A DNA stretch of 64,000 nucleotides from an uncultured Dehalococcoidia bacterium. Lineage in GTDB: Bacteria; Chloroflexota; Dehalococcoidia; Lucifugimonadales; UBA3495. Location: assembly GCA_958296225.1 (NCBI GenBank), contig OY282456.1, positions 1,922,001-1,986,000 of the forward strand, in the 5' to 3' direction. The notes below the pieces were generated by a model. That model did not search any database. It worked only from the letters and a program-made list of their open reading frames with translations, and was not told where the DNA came from. Position numbers and translations under genes: made by a program. Position 1 is the stretch's first letter. The number at the start of each line of letters is the position of its first letter. Positions 1 to 9,338 of this stretch are shown piece by piece.

Positions 1-1
1 G

Positions 2-1087
2 GTTTGGACGGCCCGCCATCCCGAGTACTTTTCCTCGGAGGTCGCCCTGCGCGACACCCGGCCGCCTTCGCCGTCCATTCCCGAAGAAGACATGGAGCTG
101 TTCGGCGCGGTACGCAACTGGATGGCCGCCCGCTTCACCCAAAACGACGGCGCCAAACACAAGGAAAAGCGGAAGGTAGTCCACGGCTACTTTACGCCCA
201 GGGCTATGGAAACCTGGCGCCCCTTGGTGCGGCAGACGGTGAACGACCTGCTGGACGAATTGCAGGGCGCCGGGCGCATGGACGTGATGCACGACTTCGC
301 CACGCCGCTGACCTACAGCATCATCGCCGGGCTGATGGCTATACCGGAGAGCGACCGGGGGTTCGTTAAAACGCTGTGCGGCCAAATGTGCGGTTTTGAC
401 GGCAACGACCCGACCCGCATCCGCGATTTCGCCGCCGGTGTCCAGGCGGTTACGGATTACCTGGCCCCCATCGTGGCCGAGCGCGTCCGCGACCCTGGCG
501 ATGACTTGCTGTCGGTCATCTGCCAGGGCGAAATCATCGGCGCTTATACCCGCGACGAAGTGCTGGCCAATGCCCTGCTGCTGCTGGTAGCCGGCCACGA
601 AACCACCAACGACCTTATTGCCAACGGCGTACTGGCCTTTGCCCAGCACTCCAACCAGTTCGACTTGCTGCGAACTGACCCGGATGCCCATGTGGTCAAC
701 GCGGTCGAAGAAGTCTTGCGCTACGACTCGCCGCTAAAGTCAGTGCAGCGCATCGCCACCCAGGACGTGGATATGGGGGCCGGCCAGCGCGTTGGCAAAG
801 ATGACCGGGTGCGTTGGGTAATCTCATCGGCCAATCGGGACCCGGAGGTTTTCGAGAATCCCGACGGCCTCGACATCACCCGCAATCCCAACCCTCATGT
901 ATCCTTCGGCAGCGGGGTGCACCATTGCCTGGGGGCCACCCTGGCGCGGCTGGAAGGCCAGGAAGCCTTCGCCGAACTGGCCCGCCGCTACGCGGGGTTC
1001 GAGCTGGAAACCGCCCCCGACAAACTGGAATACCTGCCCAGCGTGGGGCAGCGCACCCTGCTGAACCTGCCGGTTACTACTCAATAG
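2..1087 (+). CDS. Cytochrome P450, 5' end cut off by the window
   Basis: Heme-thiolate monooxygenase of the soluble bacterial class, fed electrons by a small ferredoxin. The frame is open from base 2, so the N-terminus lies outside the window. Visible P450 landmarks are the I-helix oxygen-binding AGHETT (about base 590), the K-helix ExxR in EEVLRYDSP (about 705), and the heme loop FGSGVHHCLG, whose Cys codon is at 927-929. The proximal loop is complete, so the enzyme should be functional if the missing part is intact. The 3Fe-4S ferredoxin gene starts 73 bases downstream and is the probable redox partner. The substrate cannot be told from the sequence. Confidence 0.93.
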   Translation, partial: VWTARHPEYFSSEVALRDTRPPSPSIPEEDMELFGAVRNWMAARFTQNDGAKHKEKRKVVHGYFTPRAMETWRPLVRQTVNDLLDELQGAGRMDVMHDFATPLTYSIIAGLMAIPESDRGFVKTLCGQMCGFDGNDPTRIRDFAAGVQAVTDYLAPIVAERVRDPGDDLLSVICQGEIIGAYTRDEVLANALLLLVAGHETTNDLIANGVLAFAQHSNQFDLLRTDPDAHVVNAVEEVLRYDSPLKSVQRIATQDVDMGAGQRVGKDDRVRWVISSANRDPEVFENPDGLDITRNPNPHVSFGSGVHHCLGATLARLEGQEAFAELARRYAGFELETAPDKLEYLPSVGQRTLLNLPVTTQ

Positions 1088-1160
1088 CAGCCCGCCGCCG
1101 CTGTTGACCACTCCGCCAATTACCTGACATTCGCCCGACAACCACGAGGAGGTTACCCCA

Positions 1161-1385
1161 ATGGCCCGACAGTTGAAGATTACCGTGGACTACAACGTGT
1201 GCGTGGGCAACGCTATGTGCGAAACCTTCGCCGTCAACACCTTCGGCCTCAACGACGACCGCCAGTCCTACGTCAAAGACGCCGCCGGCGACCCGGAAGA
1301 AACCATCCTGGAAGCCGCCGAGAACTGCCCCGTAACTGCCATCACCGTTGAGGATGCGGAAACCGGGGAGATTCTGTTCCCGTAA
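1161..1385 (+). CDS. 3Fe-4S ferredoxin, P450-associated type
   Basis: Small cytosolic electron carrier of 74 residues. The cluster ligands are Cys in CVGNAMC (Cys-x5-Cys near residue 14) and the distal Cys of NCPVTAI near residue 55. This three-Cys pattern, with the fourth ligand position replaced, is that of ferredoxins that serve bacterial P450s. A strong ribosome binding site (GAGGAGG) lies about 8 bases before the ATG. It is co-directional with the upstream P450 and most likely cotranscribed with it; no ferredoxin reductase is nearby. Confidence 0.9.
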   Translation: MARQLKITVDYNVCVGNAMCETFAVNTFGLNDDRQSYVKDAAGDPEETILEAAENCPVTAITVEDAETGEILFP

Positions 1386-1411
1386 AGCAAAGCCGGCCGC
1401 CGGCGCGCGCA

Positions 1412-1436
1412 GGGGGCAGCCGCTAGGGTTGCCCCT
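1412..1436. terminator. Stem-loop between convergent ferredoxin and LLM genes
   Basis: A 9-bp stem (GGGGCAGCC pairing with GGGTTGCCCC, one G-T pair) sits in the short gap between two convergent genes and overlaps the stop codon of the minus-strand gene. There is no clean T-run, so it is only a plausible bidirectional terminator. Confidence 0.35.
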
Positions 1437-2436
1437 ACGTTTTGGCGATGACTTCCTCGCCGAACCGCCGGATGATGTCGGCGGGGTCGTGGCTGATGGC
1501 CGTGATTTGCAGCACGTCCACGCTGGACGCAGCAATGCGCCGCGCCTGCTCCCGACATTCCGCCGGCGTACCCACCACCGCGAACCGTTCCGCCAGGTAG
1601 CCGGTGACGCCGAACTCGTCGCTAATGGCGGCGTTGCGCGTATCGCCCACCTGCTCGTGCTCGGCCGGCACGTATTCGCCCTGAATCGCCATCATCGCCT
1701 CGTGCAGTTGCTCCGGCACGTGCTTGCCCTCCAGGGTAAAGCGAAAGGCGTGGTGAGCGCTGGCGGCCAACGCCATCTTGATTTCGTTGATCGCCGCATC
1801 CCGGTCGTCGGCAATATTGCACTTGGCGAAGGCCCAAATCTCGGTGGCGCCGTCCGGCTTGCCGGCCTCCCGTTCGCCGGCGCGGACGTGGGCCACAGTG
1901 TCCGCCAGTATCTCCGGGGTCAGGCCGGTATGCACCATCGCCCGGTCGGCAATTTCGCCGGCCATGCGGAGGGTGCGCGGGCCTTCGGCGGACATCATTA
2001 TGGGGGCCGGCCTTTGGCTCCAGCGGACGTGGCCCGTCCGACCTAGGTACTCGACGCTCTCGCCGGACAGCAGAGTTCGGACGGCGTTGACATACTCCCG
2101 CAACGCCCCCAGGCGAGCGGGACGCAAGCCGAGGTTGAGGATGGCGCTGTCCCCGGTGCCAATGCCCAGGAAAGCCCGCCCTCCCGACAATTCTTGCAAC
2201 GATGCGATAGCAGAGGCAGTGACCGCAGGATGACGGGTGAGCGGATTGGTTACGGAGGGCCCCAGCTGCACCCGCTCCGTTTCCGTAGCCGCCACCGCCA
2301 GGGATACGAATAGCTCCCGAAACAGCGATTGCGAGTCGGCCACGCCGATGTAATCGAAACCCACGGCTTCGGCCAGACGAACGTGCCGGCGAAAAGAATC
2401 GTAGGCAGTGGGGAGCAGGGTAACGCCATATTTCAT
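1435..2436 (-). CDS. LLM-class F420/flavin-dependent oxidoreductase
   Basis: TIM-barrel oxidoreductase of the bacterial luciferase-like family, 333 residues, of the kind that uses F420 or FMN for hydride transfer. The frame is open 93 codons further upstream, but the family start is MKYGVTLLPTAYDS at 2436. It is preceded by GAGG, and the upstream extension overlaps the divergent Uma2 gene. Family features include the early GFDYIGVADSQ strand-loop, TNPLTRHPAVTAS and FLGIGTGDS. It converges with the P450-ferredoxin pair, so a shared pathway is possible but not shown. A second family member lies at 52476. The substrate is unknown. Confidence 0.88.
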   Translation of the reverse strand: MKYGVTLLPTAYDSFRRHVRLAEAVGFDYIGVADSQSLFRELFVSLAVAATETERVQLGPSVTNPLTRHPAVTASAIASLQELSGGRAFLGIGTGDSAILNLGLRPARLGALREYVNAVRTLLSGESVEYLGRTGHVRWSQRPAPIMMSAEGPRTLRMAGEIADRAMVHTGLTPEILADTVAHVRAGEREAGKPDGATEIWAFAKCNIADDRDAAINEIKMALAASAHHAFRFTLEGKHVPEQLHEAMMAIQGEYVPAEHEQVGDTRNAAISDEFGVTGYLAERFAVVGTPAECREQARRIAASSVDVLQITAISHDPADIIRRFGEEVIAKT

Positions 2437-2693
2437 AGCTTGTGTCGCCTCGGTTAATTGTGGCTGGGAGTTTTGCCGGTGTCGCAGTTGGGCTCCGAGA
2501 GCCTGGCGAGCGGCGGCCAGCGCTTCGCCCGCCATTTTGACATGGATCGATACGATGGACAAGCACGGAATGGCCTCGGGCGAACCGCCTTCCCTGTCCA
2601 GTCGTCGGGCCACGATACAATACCGTTTTACGCCCGGATGCGTGGTATGATGCCGGGCGCTCCAACCGCCCGCCGCCATACGGAGGCCCGGCA

Positions 2694-3257
2694 ATGACCA
2701 CCCCGACCGTCCCAAACCCCCTGACCGCCGCCCACCTGCTGGCGTTGCCCGACGATGGCAACCGCTACGAACTCGTCCGGGGGAAGCTGATTACAATGCC
2801 GCCGCCAGGCTTGATGCGCACCTTTGTCACCGGCCAACTCGGAGGCCAAATCTGGTATTTCATTCCGGCGAACAATCTGGATTTCATTGGCGGCCCGGAA
2901 GCCGCCGCTTATGTCGGGCAAGACCCGGATACCGTCCGCGCCGCCGACTACGCCATCTATCCCCTCCGGCGCATCCCCAACCCGCCACCGGAACAAGGCT
3001 ATATCCCCCGCCTGGTTCCCGACCTGGTAGTAGAAGTGATTTCGCCGGGCTACCGCACCGCCTCGGCCGATGACCGGGTGCGAATGTGGCGGGACGCCGG
3101 CGTGTCGCTGGTAGTTGTGGCATACATCGCCACCCGCGAAATCGTCACCCATTCTAGCGACGGAGCAATGCGCCGCTTTGCCGTGGGCGACACCCTTACT
3201 CTGGAGCCGGTACTGCCCGGCTTCGCCTGTCCGGTAGCCAGGATTTTCGCCTACTGA
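2694..3257 (+). CDS. Uma2 family (DUF820) PD-(D/E)XK nuclease-fold protein
   Basis: Protein of 187 residues with the Uma2 fold: N-terminal NRYELVRGKLITMPPPG, then the active-site strand PDLVVEVISPGYR (residues about 114-126). In most family members the next catalytic Lys precedes a YxxAGVxEYWIVDP stretch. Here the corresponding segment is DDRVRMWRDAGVSLVVVAY, with no obvious Lys, so nuclease activity is doubtful. It is divergent from the LLM gene, with a 257-base gap between the two start codons. One of six Uma2 genes in this window; the cellular role of the family is not established. Confidence 0.85.
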   Translation: MTTPTVPNPLTAAHLLALPDDGNRYELVRGKLITMPPPGLMRTFVTGQLGGQIWYFIPANNLDFIGGPEAAAYVGQDPDTVRAADYAIYPLRRIPNPPPEQGYIPRLVPDLVVEVISPGYRTASADDRVRMWRDAGVSLVVVAYIATREIVTHSSDGAMRRFAVGDTLTLEPVLPGFACPVARIFAY

Positions 3258-3267
3258 ATATCGCGCC

Positions 3268-3477
3268 TCACCCCCCGCCCGTCCAGGTTTGCGTCCGCGC
3301 CATATCAATGGTCGTCTGCACGGTGAGGTTGTGGCCGGCCTGGCCTTGCGAGCGGGCCAGCTCGCGTTGGCGCCGCACTCTTTCGGTTGCTATGGACCGC
3401 CCGGCAGAGGCCGCCCGGTTGCGGCGTCCGGCGCGCCAGCCGGCCACCCCGGCTATGAATGCAATTATCCGCTCCAT
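3268..3477 (-). CDS. Small hypothetical protein, possible N-terminal membrane segment
   Basis: Frame of 69 codons directly downstream of aroC on the same strand (62-base gap). It starts with a hydrophobic MERIIAFIAGVAGW stretch followed by an Arg-rich region (RAGRRNRAA), the usual inside-positive layout. No convincing ribosome binding site is visible and no family is recognised. It may be real or a chance frame. Confidence 0.35.
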   Translation of the reverse strand: MERIIAFIAGVAGWRAGRRNRAASAGRSIATERVRRQRELARSQGQAGHNLTVQTTIDMARTQTWTGGG

Positions 3478-3539
3478 TAATAACAGCCAATCCCATCCTG
3501 TCTATCCGCCACATCCCGGTAAATGCGTAACCCGGCAGG

Positions 3540-4727
3540 CTAGCCGTAGCGCAGCCGCGGCCCCACCGTGGCCTGGTAGCCTTCGTAGTTGCGCCGCGTT
3601 TCGGGGATGCTGTCGCCGCCGAACTTCTCCATAAAGGCGTCGGCCAGCACCAGGGCCACCATGGCCTCGCCGATGACGCCGGCCGGCGGGGCCTGGCACA
3701 CGTCGCTGCGCTCAAAGTGAGCCTGCACCGGCTCGCCGGTGTCCAGGTCAACCGACGGCAGCGGGTTGTGCAGCGTAGCGATGGGCTTGATGACAAAGCG
3801 GGCCACCAGGGGCGGGCCGCTGGTCATGCCGCCTTCGGTGCCGCCGGCCCGGTTCGTTTTGCGCTGCCAGGGGTTGTCGGGGTCGGTGACCGGCTCGATA
3901 ACGTCCTGAAACTCGGAACCCCAGCGGTCGAGCAGTTCCCAGCCGGGGCCGATGCTCACGGCTTTGACCGCGTTGATGCTCATTAGAGCCTGGGCTATTT
4001 TGGCGTCAATCTTGCGGTCCCAATGGACGTGAGAGCCGAGGCCGATGGGGACGTTTTCGGCAATGACCTCAACGCTGCCGCCCACGGTATCGCCGGCCTC
4101 GCGGGCCGCGTCCACTTCGGCCATCATCTGCGGGGCGGCGGCGGCGTCGGCGCAGTGCACCGGGGATTCCTCCACGGCGTCCCAGTCAATGGCGTCGTGC
4201 TCCGGCGGGTTCGCTCTAACCCGCCCAATGGAAATGACGTGGCTGTGCAGCTTGATGCCGAACTCTTCCAGCAGGCGCATGGCGACGGCGCCGGCGGCCA
4301 CCCGGCCGGCGGTCTCCCGGGCCGAGGCGCGCTCTAACGAGTTGCGGACATCGTGAAAGCCGTACTTCATCGCGCCGGGCAGGTCGGCGTGGCCGGGGCG
4401 GATGCGGGTAACCCGGCGGTTGCGGCCTTCCTGGGCGGGATGCTCCACGTACTCCACCGCCATTGCGTCTTGCCAGTTGACCCAATCGCGGTTTTCCAGC
4501 AGCATCCCAATGGGGCTGCCCAGCGTGTAGCCGTGCCGCACGCCGGTCTGGATGTGGGCGTGGTCGCGCTCAATCTGCTGCCGGCCGCCGCGCCCGTAGC
4601 CCCGCTGGCGGCGGCCCAGGTGGTGGGCAATGTACTCTTCGTCCAGGGGCAGGTAGGCCGGCACGCCTTCCACAATTATCATCAGACCCTGGCCGTGGGA
4701 CTCGCCGGCCGTGAACCATCGTATCAT
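3540..4727 (-). CDS. aroC: Chorismate synthase
   Basis: Last step of the shikimate pathway: FMN-dependent elimination of phosphate from 5-enolpyruvylshikimate-3-phosphate to chorismate, in the cytosol. At 395 residues it is the normal full length. Signatures are TAGESHGQGL (residues 6-15), the middle RIRPGHADLPGAMKYG and RASARETAGRVAAGA. It lies 20 bases downstream of aroE on the same strand, so the two shikimate genes form an operon. The chorismate it makes is the substrate of the fold found in the unusual fusion gene at 55796. Confidence 0.97.
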   Translation of the reverse strand: MIRWFTAGESHGQGLMIIVEGVPAYLPLDEEYIAHHLGRRQRGYGRGGRQQIERDHAHIQTGVRHGYTLGSPIGMLLENRDWVNWQDAMAVEYVEHPAQEGRNRRVTRIRPGHADLPGAMKYGFHDVRNSLERASARETAGRVAAGAVAMRLLEEFGIKLHSHVISIGRVRANPPEHDAIDWDAVEESPVHCADAAAAPQMMAEVDAAREAGDTVGGSVEVIAENVPIGLGSHVHWDRKIDAKIAQALMSINAVKAVSIGPGWELLDRWGSEFQDVIEPVTDPDNPWQRKTNRAGGTEGGMTSGPPLVARFVIKPIATLHNPLPSVDLDTGEPVQAHFERSDVCQAPPAGVIGEAMVALVLADAFMEKFGGDSIPETRRNYEGYQATVGPRLRYG

Positions 4728-4747
4728 CGTGTGTCAACCTCCCGGGT

Positions 4748-5620
4748 TTAGCCCGATTCCGCCTGGCGGGCGCGCATCGCCGCCAGCGCCGCATCCATCA
4801 TCACGGCTGCCGGCGCCGGCCGTTCCAGCCAGAGCTCAAAGGACGCCGCGCCCTGATAAACCAGCATCGCGATGCCGCCCAGCGTGGCTGCCCCGGCCCG
4901 TTCCGCCGCCCGCAGCAGCGGCGTCAGCAAGGGATTATACACCAGGTCATAGACCAGGGCGGCGGCCGGTATCTGCTCCGCCGTCAGGGGCGAGGCGGTT
5001 TCGTCGGGGCCGTGGGTCATTCCCAGCGCAGTGCAGTTGACAATCAGCTCGGCAGACGCGGCGGCGGCGGACAGCCCGCCGGATGCCAGCGGCCGCGCGG
5101 CGGCCGGGATGCCGCGCGCCGTGGCCAGCTCCGCCAGTCTTTCGGCGCGGGCCAGCGTCCGGTTGGCGATGTCCAGCCGGCCCACGCCGGCGCGGATGAG
5201 GGCCTGCGCCACCCCGCGCGCCGCGCCGCCGGCGCCCAGAATGAGCGCCCGCTTGCCCGCCGGTTCCAATCCGCCCGACTCCCGCAGCGCCCGCAGAAAA
5301 CCGTATCCGTCAGTGTTGTAGCCGGTGAGCCGGCCATTGCGGTTCACGATGGTGTTGACGGCGCCGGCTTCCGCCGCCCATTCGTCAATCTCATCAAGGA
5401 AGGGCATCACCGTTTCTTTATGGGGCACGGTCACGTTGCTGCCCAGGACGCCCTCCGCGCGCAGGGACGCCACAAACTCGCCGACGGCATCGGGATGGAC
5501 GGCGTAGGCCCGGTATTCGGCGTCAATGGACCGGTGGTTCAACGCCGCCTGCTGGAACCGGGGCGAAATGGAGTGGCCGATGGGATAGCCGATGATGCCG
5601 AGGGCGGATGCAATAATCAT
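4748..5620 (-). CDS. aroE: Shikimate dehydrogenase
   Basis: NADPH-dependent reduction of 3-dehydroshikimate to shikimate. The protein is 290 residues. The substrate-binding GHSISPRFQQAALNH (residues about 14-28) and NVTVPHKE with the catalytic Lys (about 64-71) are intact. So are NTDGYGF and the nucleotide-binding GAGGAARGVA. It reads into aroC with a 20-base gap; the lipoprotein gene lies 50 bases upstream on the same strand. Confidence 0.96.
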   Translation of the reverse strand: MIIASALGIIGYPIGHSISPRFQQAALNHRSIDAEYRAYAVHPDAVGEFVASLRAEGVLGSNVTVPHKETVMPFLDEIDEWAAEAGAVNTIVNRNGRLTGYNTDGYGFLRALRESGGLEPAGKRALILGAGGAARGVAQALIRAGVGRLDIANRTLARAERLAELATARGIPAAARPLASGGLSAAAASAELIVNCTALGMTHGPDETASPLTAEQIPAAALVYDLVYNPLLTPLLRAAERAGAATLGGIAMLVYQGAASFELWLERPAPAAVMMDAALAAMRARQAESG

Positions 5621-5670
5621 AGGGCTGATTGTAGCAGACCCCCGGCGCTCGCGACGGCAATATGACGGGG

Positions 5671-6330
5671 TTACTGGACGGACAGGTTCTTGGCCTGCGG
5701 CTTGCCCAGCGCCGTCACATCGGAATTAACGCCGGAGTCCTGGCCGTTGACATACAGGTCGAGGACATAGCCGGCGCGCCCGACTTGCAATTGATATATG
5801 CCTTCGGCGTTGGTCCGGGTTCCAACGGGTTTAGCGCCGGCGCTGCGCCCTTCTACTACGGTTCCCTCCGGGGCCGTACTGCCGCCGATGGTTACTTTGC
5901 CGGTTATGATAGCGGGCCGGACGGATGGGTCCTTAGCCGAAATATCCACCAGGGACGGCGTTGGCGGGACTGCCGCGGCCGTTGGTTCCGGGGTGTTGGT
6001 AGGCGGCGGCGGCGTATCGGTAGGCGGCACCGGCGTATCGGTGGGCGGCACCGGCGTATCGGTGGGCTGCGCGGCTGCGGTGGCCGCCAGCATTGCTTGC
6101 AGTGTGGCCTGTATGTTAGGGGTCGGCGGCACGGGGGTGGCGGTAGGTTCGGGAACCGGCGTTTCGGTGGGCGTTGCCGAGGAGACGGCGGCGGCGATGG
6201 TAGCCTGCAAATCGGCCGTCGGCTCGGGCTCGGGTTCATCGTCGCCGCCAAAGAAGCAGGCGGTCGCTGCCACCAGCAGCAAGCCGGCCGCGGCAACGAG
6301 GATGGCAAATCGGATGGTCTTATACGTCAT
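5671..6330 (-). CDS. Thr/Pro-rich lipoprotein, unknown function
   Basis: A 219-residue secreted lipoprotein. After MTYKTIRF comes a hydrophobic segment ending in a lipobox (LLVAATAC, Cys about residue 26). A long linker follows, built of TPVPPTDTPVPP-type units (residues about 50-125), then a C-terminal beta-rich domain of about 90 residues resembling a carboxypeptidase-regulatory-like fold (IITGKVTIGG, NAEGIYQLQV). Such Thr/Pro tethers are typical of surface proteins in Chloroflexota. The linker is encoded by imperfect short tandem repeats (about 5990-6080). It stands between valS and aroE on the same strand. Confidence 0.8.
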   Translation of the reverse strand: MTYKTIRFAILVAAAGLLLVAATACFFGGDDEPEPEPTADLQATIAAAVSSATPTETPVPEPTATPVPPTPNIQATLQAMLAATAAAQPTDTPVPPTDTPVPPTDTPPPPTNTPEPTAAAVPPTPSLVDISAKDPSVRPAIITGKVTIGGSTAPEGTVVEGRSAGAKPVGTRTNAEGIYQLQVGRAGYVLDLYVNGQDSGVNSDVTALGKPQAKNLSVQ

Positions 6331-6439
6331 CTACGGACTCCCTGACGCGCGGTATGCGTCGTTCTGTTTTTAGTATTTTACAAATTTGGCGTCGCGAGAC
6401 GCTACGCCGCCGGCGTGCGGATTATGGTAATTGCCGACG

Positions 6440-9136
6440 CTACCCGGCCAGTTGGGAAATGATGTCCTCAATGCGCTCCCGCTGCTCGGTAAACCCGCGC
6501 AGACGCTGCCGCTCGTTCTCGACCACTTCCGGGCGCGCTTTGGACACGAAGTTGGGGTTTGCCAGCAGTTGCTCCACCCGCGCCTGGCTGCGGCGGGTAG
6601 CCTCCAGCTCTTTGCCCAGCCGCTCGGACTCGGCCGCCAGGTCAACGATGCCGGCCAGCGGCAGGCGCACCACCAGCGGGTTGATGACCAGACTCACGCC
6701 GGCCCCGGTGGCGGCGTCCCCCTCGGCCAGTACGCGCAGCGGTTCCAGCCGGGCCAGGACGCTGATAACCTCCTTCTCCTCTGCTACGATGGATTGCATC
6801 CCGTTGGTTTCAATCGTGGCCTCCAGTTTCTGGCCGGCCGGAATTCGCAGCTGGGCCCGCATATTGCGGACGGCGCGGATGGTCTGCATCACCACCTCCA
6901 CGTCGGCCTCCGCGTCCGGGGCCGTCCGCGGCGCATCCGCCTGGGGGAACGGGGCAACCATAATGGACGGGGGCAGTCCGCCGGCGGGAGCGGGGACGCG
7001 GGCGGTGAGGTTCTGCCAGATTTCTTCGGTTACGAAGGGCATAAACGGGTGCAGCAGGCGGAGGGAGCGTTCCAGCACGTGAACCAGAGTCGCCGCCGCC
7101 GCGCCCGGGTCAGCGCCGCGCAGCCGTACCTTGGCCATCTCAATATACCAGTCGCAAAAGTCATTCCACACGAAGTCGTAAAGCTTCTGCTGCGCGTCGC
7201 CCAGCTCGTACTCGGCCAGGCCGGCGTTGACGTCGGCAGTCAGAGCGTCAAGGCGGCTGACAATCCAGCGGTCTTCGCGGTGCTGCGGCGCCGGCAGGTC
7301 GCGCCAGTCCGCCAGGTCATCCCGCCCGTCCACCGCGTTGCTGACAAAGCGGGCGGCGTTCCAAATCTTGTTGGCGAAGTTGCGGGCGGACTGCAGCTTG
7401 TCATCGCTGAGGCGCAGGTTGTTGCCAGGGGCAGTGCCGGTGGTGAGGGCAAAACGGAGGGCGTCGGTGCCATATTGCTCCAGCAGCTCCAGCGGGTCCA
7501 GCGTGTTGCCGCGAGTCTTGCTCATCTTCTGGCCCGCGGCGTCCAGCACCATGCCGTGGAGATAGACCGAGCGAAAAGGAACCCGCCCCGTGTTCTCAAT
7601 GCCCAGCATAATCATGCGGGCCACCCAGAAAAACAGGATGTCGTAGCCCGTTTCCATCACCGTATTGGGGTAGAAATACTCCAGGTCCGGGGACTCCGCA
7701 TCGGGCCAGCCCAGGGTGGAATGGGGCCACAGGCCGCTGCTGAACCAGGTGTCAAGAACGTCGCTTTCCTGCTCAATATCCGCGCTGCCGCAACTGTCGC
7801 AGGCGGCGGGGTCGTCAATGTGGGCCGCGTAGTGCCCGCAGGCGGCGCAGTACCAGACCGGGATGCGATGGCCCCACCAGAGTTGCCGGCTGATGCACCA
7901 GTCGCGAATATTCTCCAGCCAGTTGAGATAAACCCTGATGAACCGTTCCGGCACGATTTCAATGTCGCCGTTAGCGACGGCGGCGTGGGCATTGGCGGCG
8001 ATGGTTCCCGGCTCGGTGTGCTTGCCGACGTTGAGAAACCATTGCAGGCTGATGAGGGGTTCAACCACCTCGTTGCAGCGCTGGCAGTGGCCGACCGAGT
8101 GGTGATAGTCCTCAACGCGCTCCAGGGCGCCGGTGGCTTCCAGCTCGGCGGCTACGGCGGCGCGGGCGGCGAACCGCTCCATCCCGGCGTATTTGGCTCC
8201 GGCGGCGTCGGTCATGCCGCCGTCGAATCCGATGATGTTGATGATAGGCAAGCCGTGGCGTTCGCCGATTTCAAAGTCCACCACGTCGTGGCCCGGGGTA
8301 ACTTTGAGGGCGCCGGTGCCGAACTTCATTTCAATGGCCGTGTCGCCGACAATGGGGATGTGCCGGCCGGCGATGGGCAGCGCCGCCATCCGGCCAATCT
8401 TGTCCCGGTAGCGGTCATCGTCCGGGTGCACGGCAACGCCGGTGTCGCCCAGCATCGACTCCGGGCGAGTGGTGGCGACGGTCACGTAATCGGCGGGATT
8501 ATCGGCCAGGGGGTAACGGATGTAATAGAGCTTGCCGTCCTGTTCCTCGTAGTCAACTTCCAGGTCGGATAACGCGGTAGCGCACCGGGGGCACCAGTTG
8601 ATGATGCGCTCGTGGCGATAGATGAGGCCCTTGTTGAACAGGTTGACAAAGGTAGTGCGGACGGCATGGACGGGGCCGGGGTCCAGGGTGAAACGCAGCC
8701 GCGTCCAGTCGCACGACACGCCGAGACGCCGGTGCTGCTCGTCAATGGTGCTGCCGTAGCGGGCCACCCACTCCCAAACCCGTTCCTCAAACTTTTCGCG
8801 GCCCAGTTCGTGGCGGGTGGCGCCTTCCTCGGCAAGGGCGCGTTCCACCACCCATTGGGTGGCGATGCCGGCGTGGTCTTTGCCCGGCAGCCACAGGGTA
8901 GGGTCGCCGCGCATCCGGTGCCAGCGCGTGAGGGAATCCTGCAGGCTGGCCCCCAGCGCGTGGCCCAGGTGCAGCTCGCCCGTTACGTTGGGCGGCGGCA
9001 TCACCACGCAAAAGGGCTGCCGCGACGGCTCGATACGAGGTACGAAGTAGCCCGAATCCCACCAGGTCTGATAGATGCGTTGTTCGACGGCCGCGGCGTC
9101 GTAGGCCCGGGGCATAGCGGTGGCAGGCTGATTCAT
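6440..9136 (-). CDS. valS: Valyl-tRNA synthetase
   Basis: Class I aminoacyl-tRNA synthetase charging tRNA-Val, 898 residues from the chosen start. The frame is open much further upstream, but family homology begins at YDAAAVEQRIYQTWW, so the ATG at 9136 was chosen. HIGH is seen in PPPNVTGELHLGHAL, KMSKS in KMSKTRGN, and the editing domain between them is full length. The usual C-terminal coiled coil (ESERLGKELEATRRSQARV) ends the protein. A 7-bp hairpin lies in the leader, but no T-box motif was found. Confidence 0.96.
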   Translation of the reverse strand: MNQPATAMPRAYDAAAVEQRIYQTWWDSGYFVPRIEPSRQPFCVVMPPPNVTGELHLGHALGASLQDSLTRWHRMRGDPTLWLPGKDHAGIATQWVVERALAEEGATRHELGREKFEERVWEWVARYGSTIDEQHRRLGVSCDWTRLRFTLDPGPVHAVRTTFVNLFNKGLIYRHERIINWCPRCATALSDLEVDYEEQDGKLYYIRYPLADNPADYVTVATTRPESMLGDTGVAVHPDDDRYRDKIGRMAALPIAGRHIPIVGDTAIEMKFGTGALKVTPGHDVVDFEIGERHGLPIINIIGFDGGMTDAAGAKYAGMERFAARAAVAAELEATGALERVEDYHHSVGHCQRCNEVVEPLISLQWFLNVGKHTEPGTIAANAHAAVANGDIEIVPERFIRVYLNWLENIRDWCISRQLWWGHRIPVWYCAACGHYAAHIDDPAACDSCGSADIEQESDVLDTWFSSGLWPHSTLGWPDAESPDLEYFYPNTVMETGYDILFFWVARMIMLGIENTGRVPFRSVYLHGMVLDAAGQKMSKTRGNTLDPLELLEQYGTDALRFALTTGTAPGNNLRLSDDKLQSARNFANKIWNAARFVSNAVDGRDDLADWRDLPAPQHREDRWIVSRLDALTADVNAGLAEYELGDAQQKLYDFVWNDFCDWYIEMAKVRLRGADPGAAAATLVHVLERSLRLLHPFMPFVTEEIWQNLTARVPAPAGGLPPSIMVAPFPQADAPRTAPDAEADVEVVMQTIRAVRNMRAQLRIPAGQKLEATIETNGMQSIVAEEKEVISVLARLEPLRVLAEGDAATGAGVSLVINPLVVRLPLAGIVDLAAESERLGKELEATRRSQARVEQLLANPNFVSKARPEVVENERQRLRGFTEQRERIEDIISQLAG

Positions 9137-9165
9137 CGTACCATCCAAAAATTCACCACTGGAAC

Positions 9166-9185
9166 GGACGTTGGCGTGAACGTCC
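9166..9185 (-). promoter_or_regulatory. Hairpin in the valS leader
   Basis: A perfect 7-bp stem (GGACGTT and AACGTCC around a 6-base loop) lies 30 bases upstream of the valS start. It could affect mRNA stability or translation. No T-box sequence or specifier loop was seen, so tRNA sensing is not supported. Confidence 0.3.
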
Positions 9186-9338
9186 CCGGTGGTTGGGCAG
9201 TTGCTAATTTTCTTCTCAAAAATGGTAGCATCGCACTGCTGAAATTGTCTATACGGCAAACGTTCCCGCCGGGCCTTTGCCAAGCCATTAAAGCCCTCTC
9301 CTTGGGCCGTGCTAATATGCCAGCCTGACCGGAGATCA

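Noticed and set aside
9137..9338. T-box riboswitch before valS
   Set aside because: A hairpin exists, but no T-box consensus, specifier loop or terminator was found.
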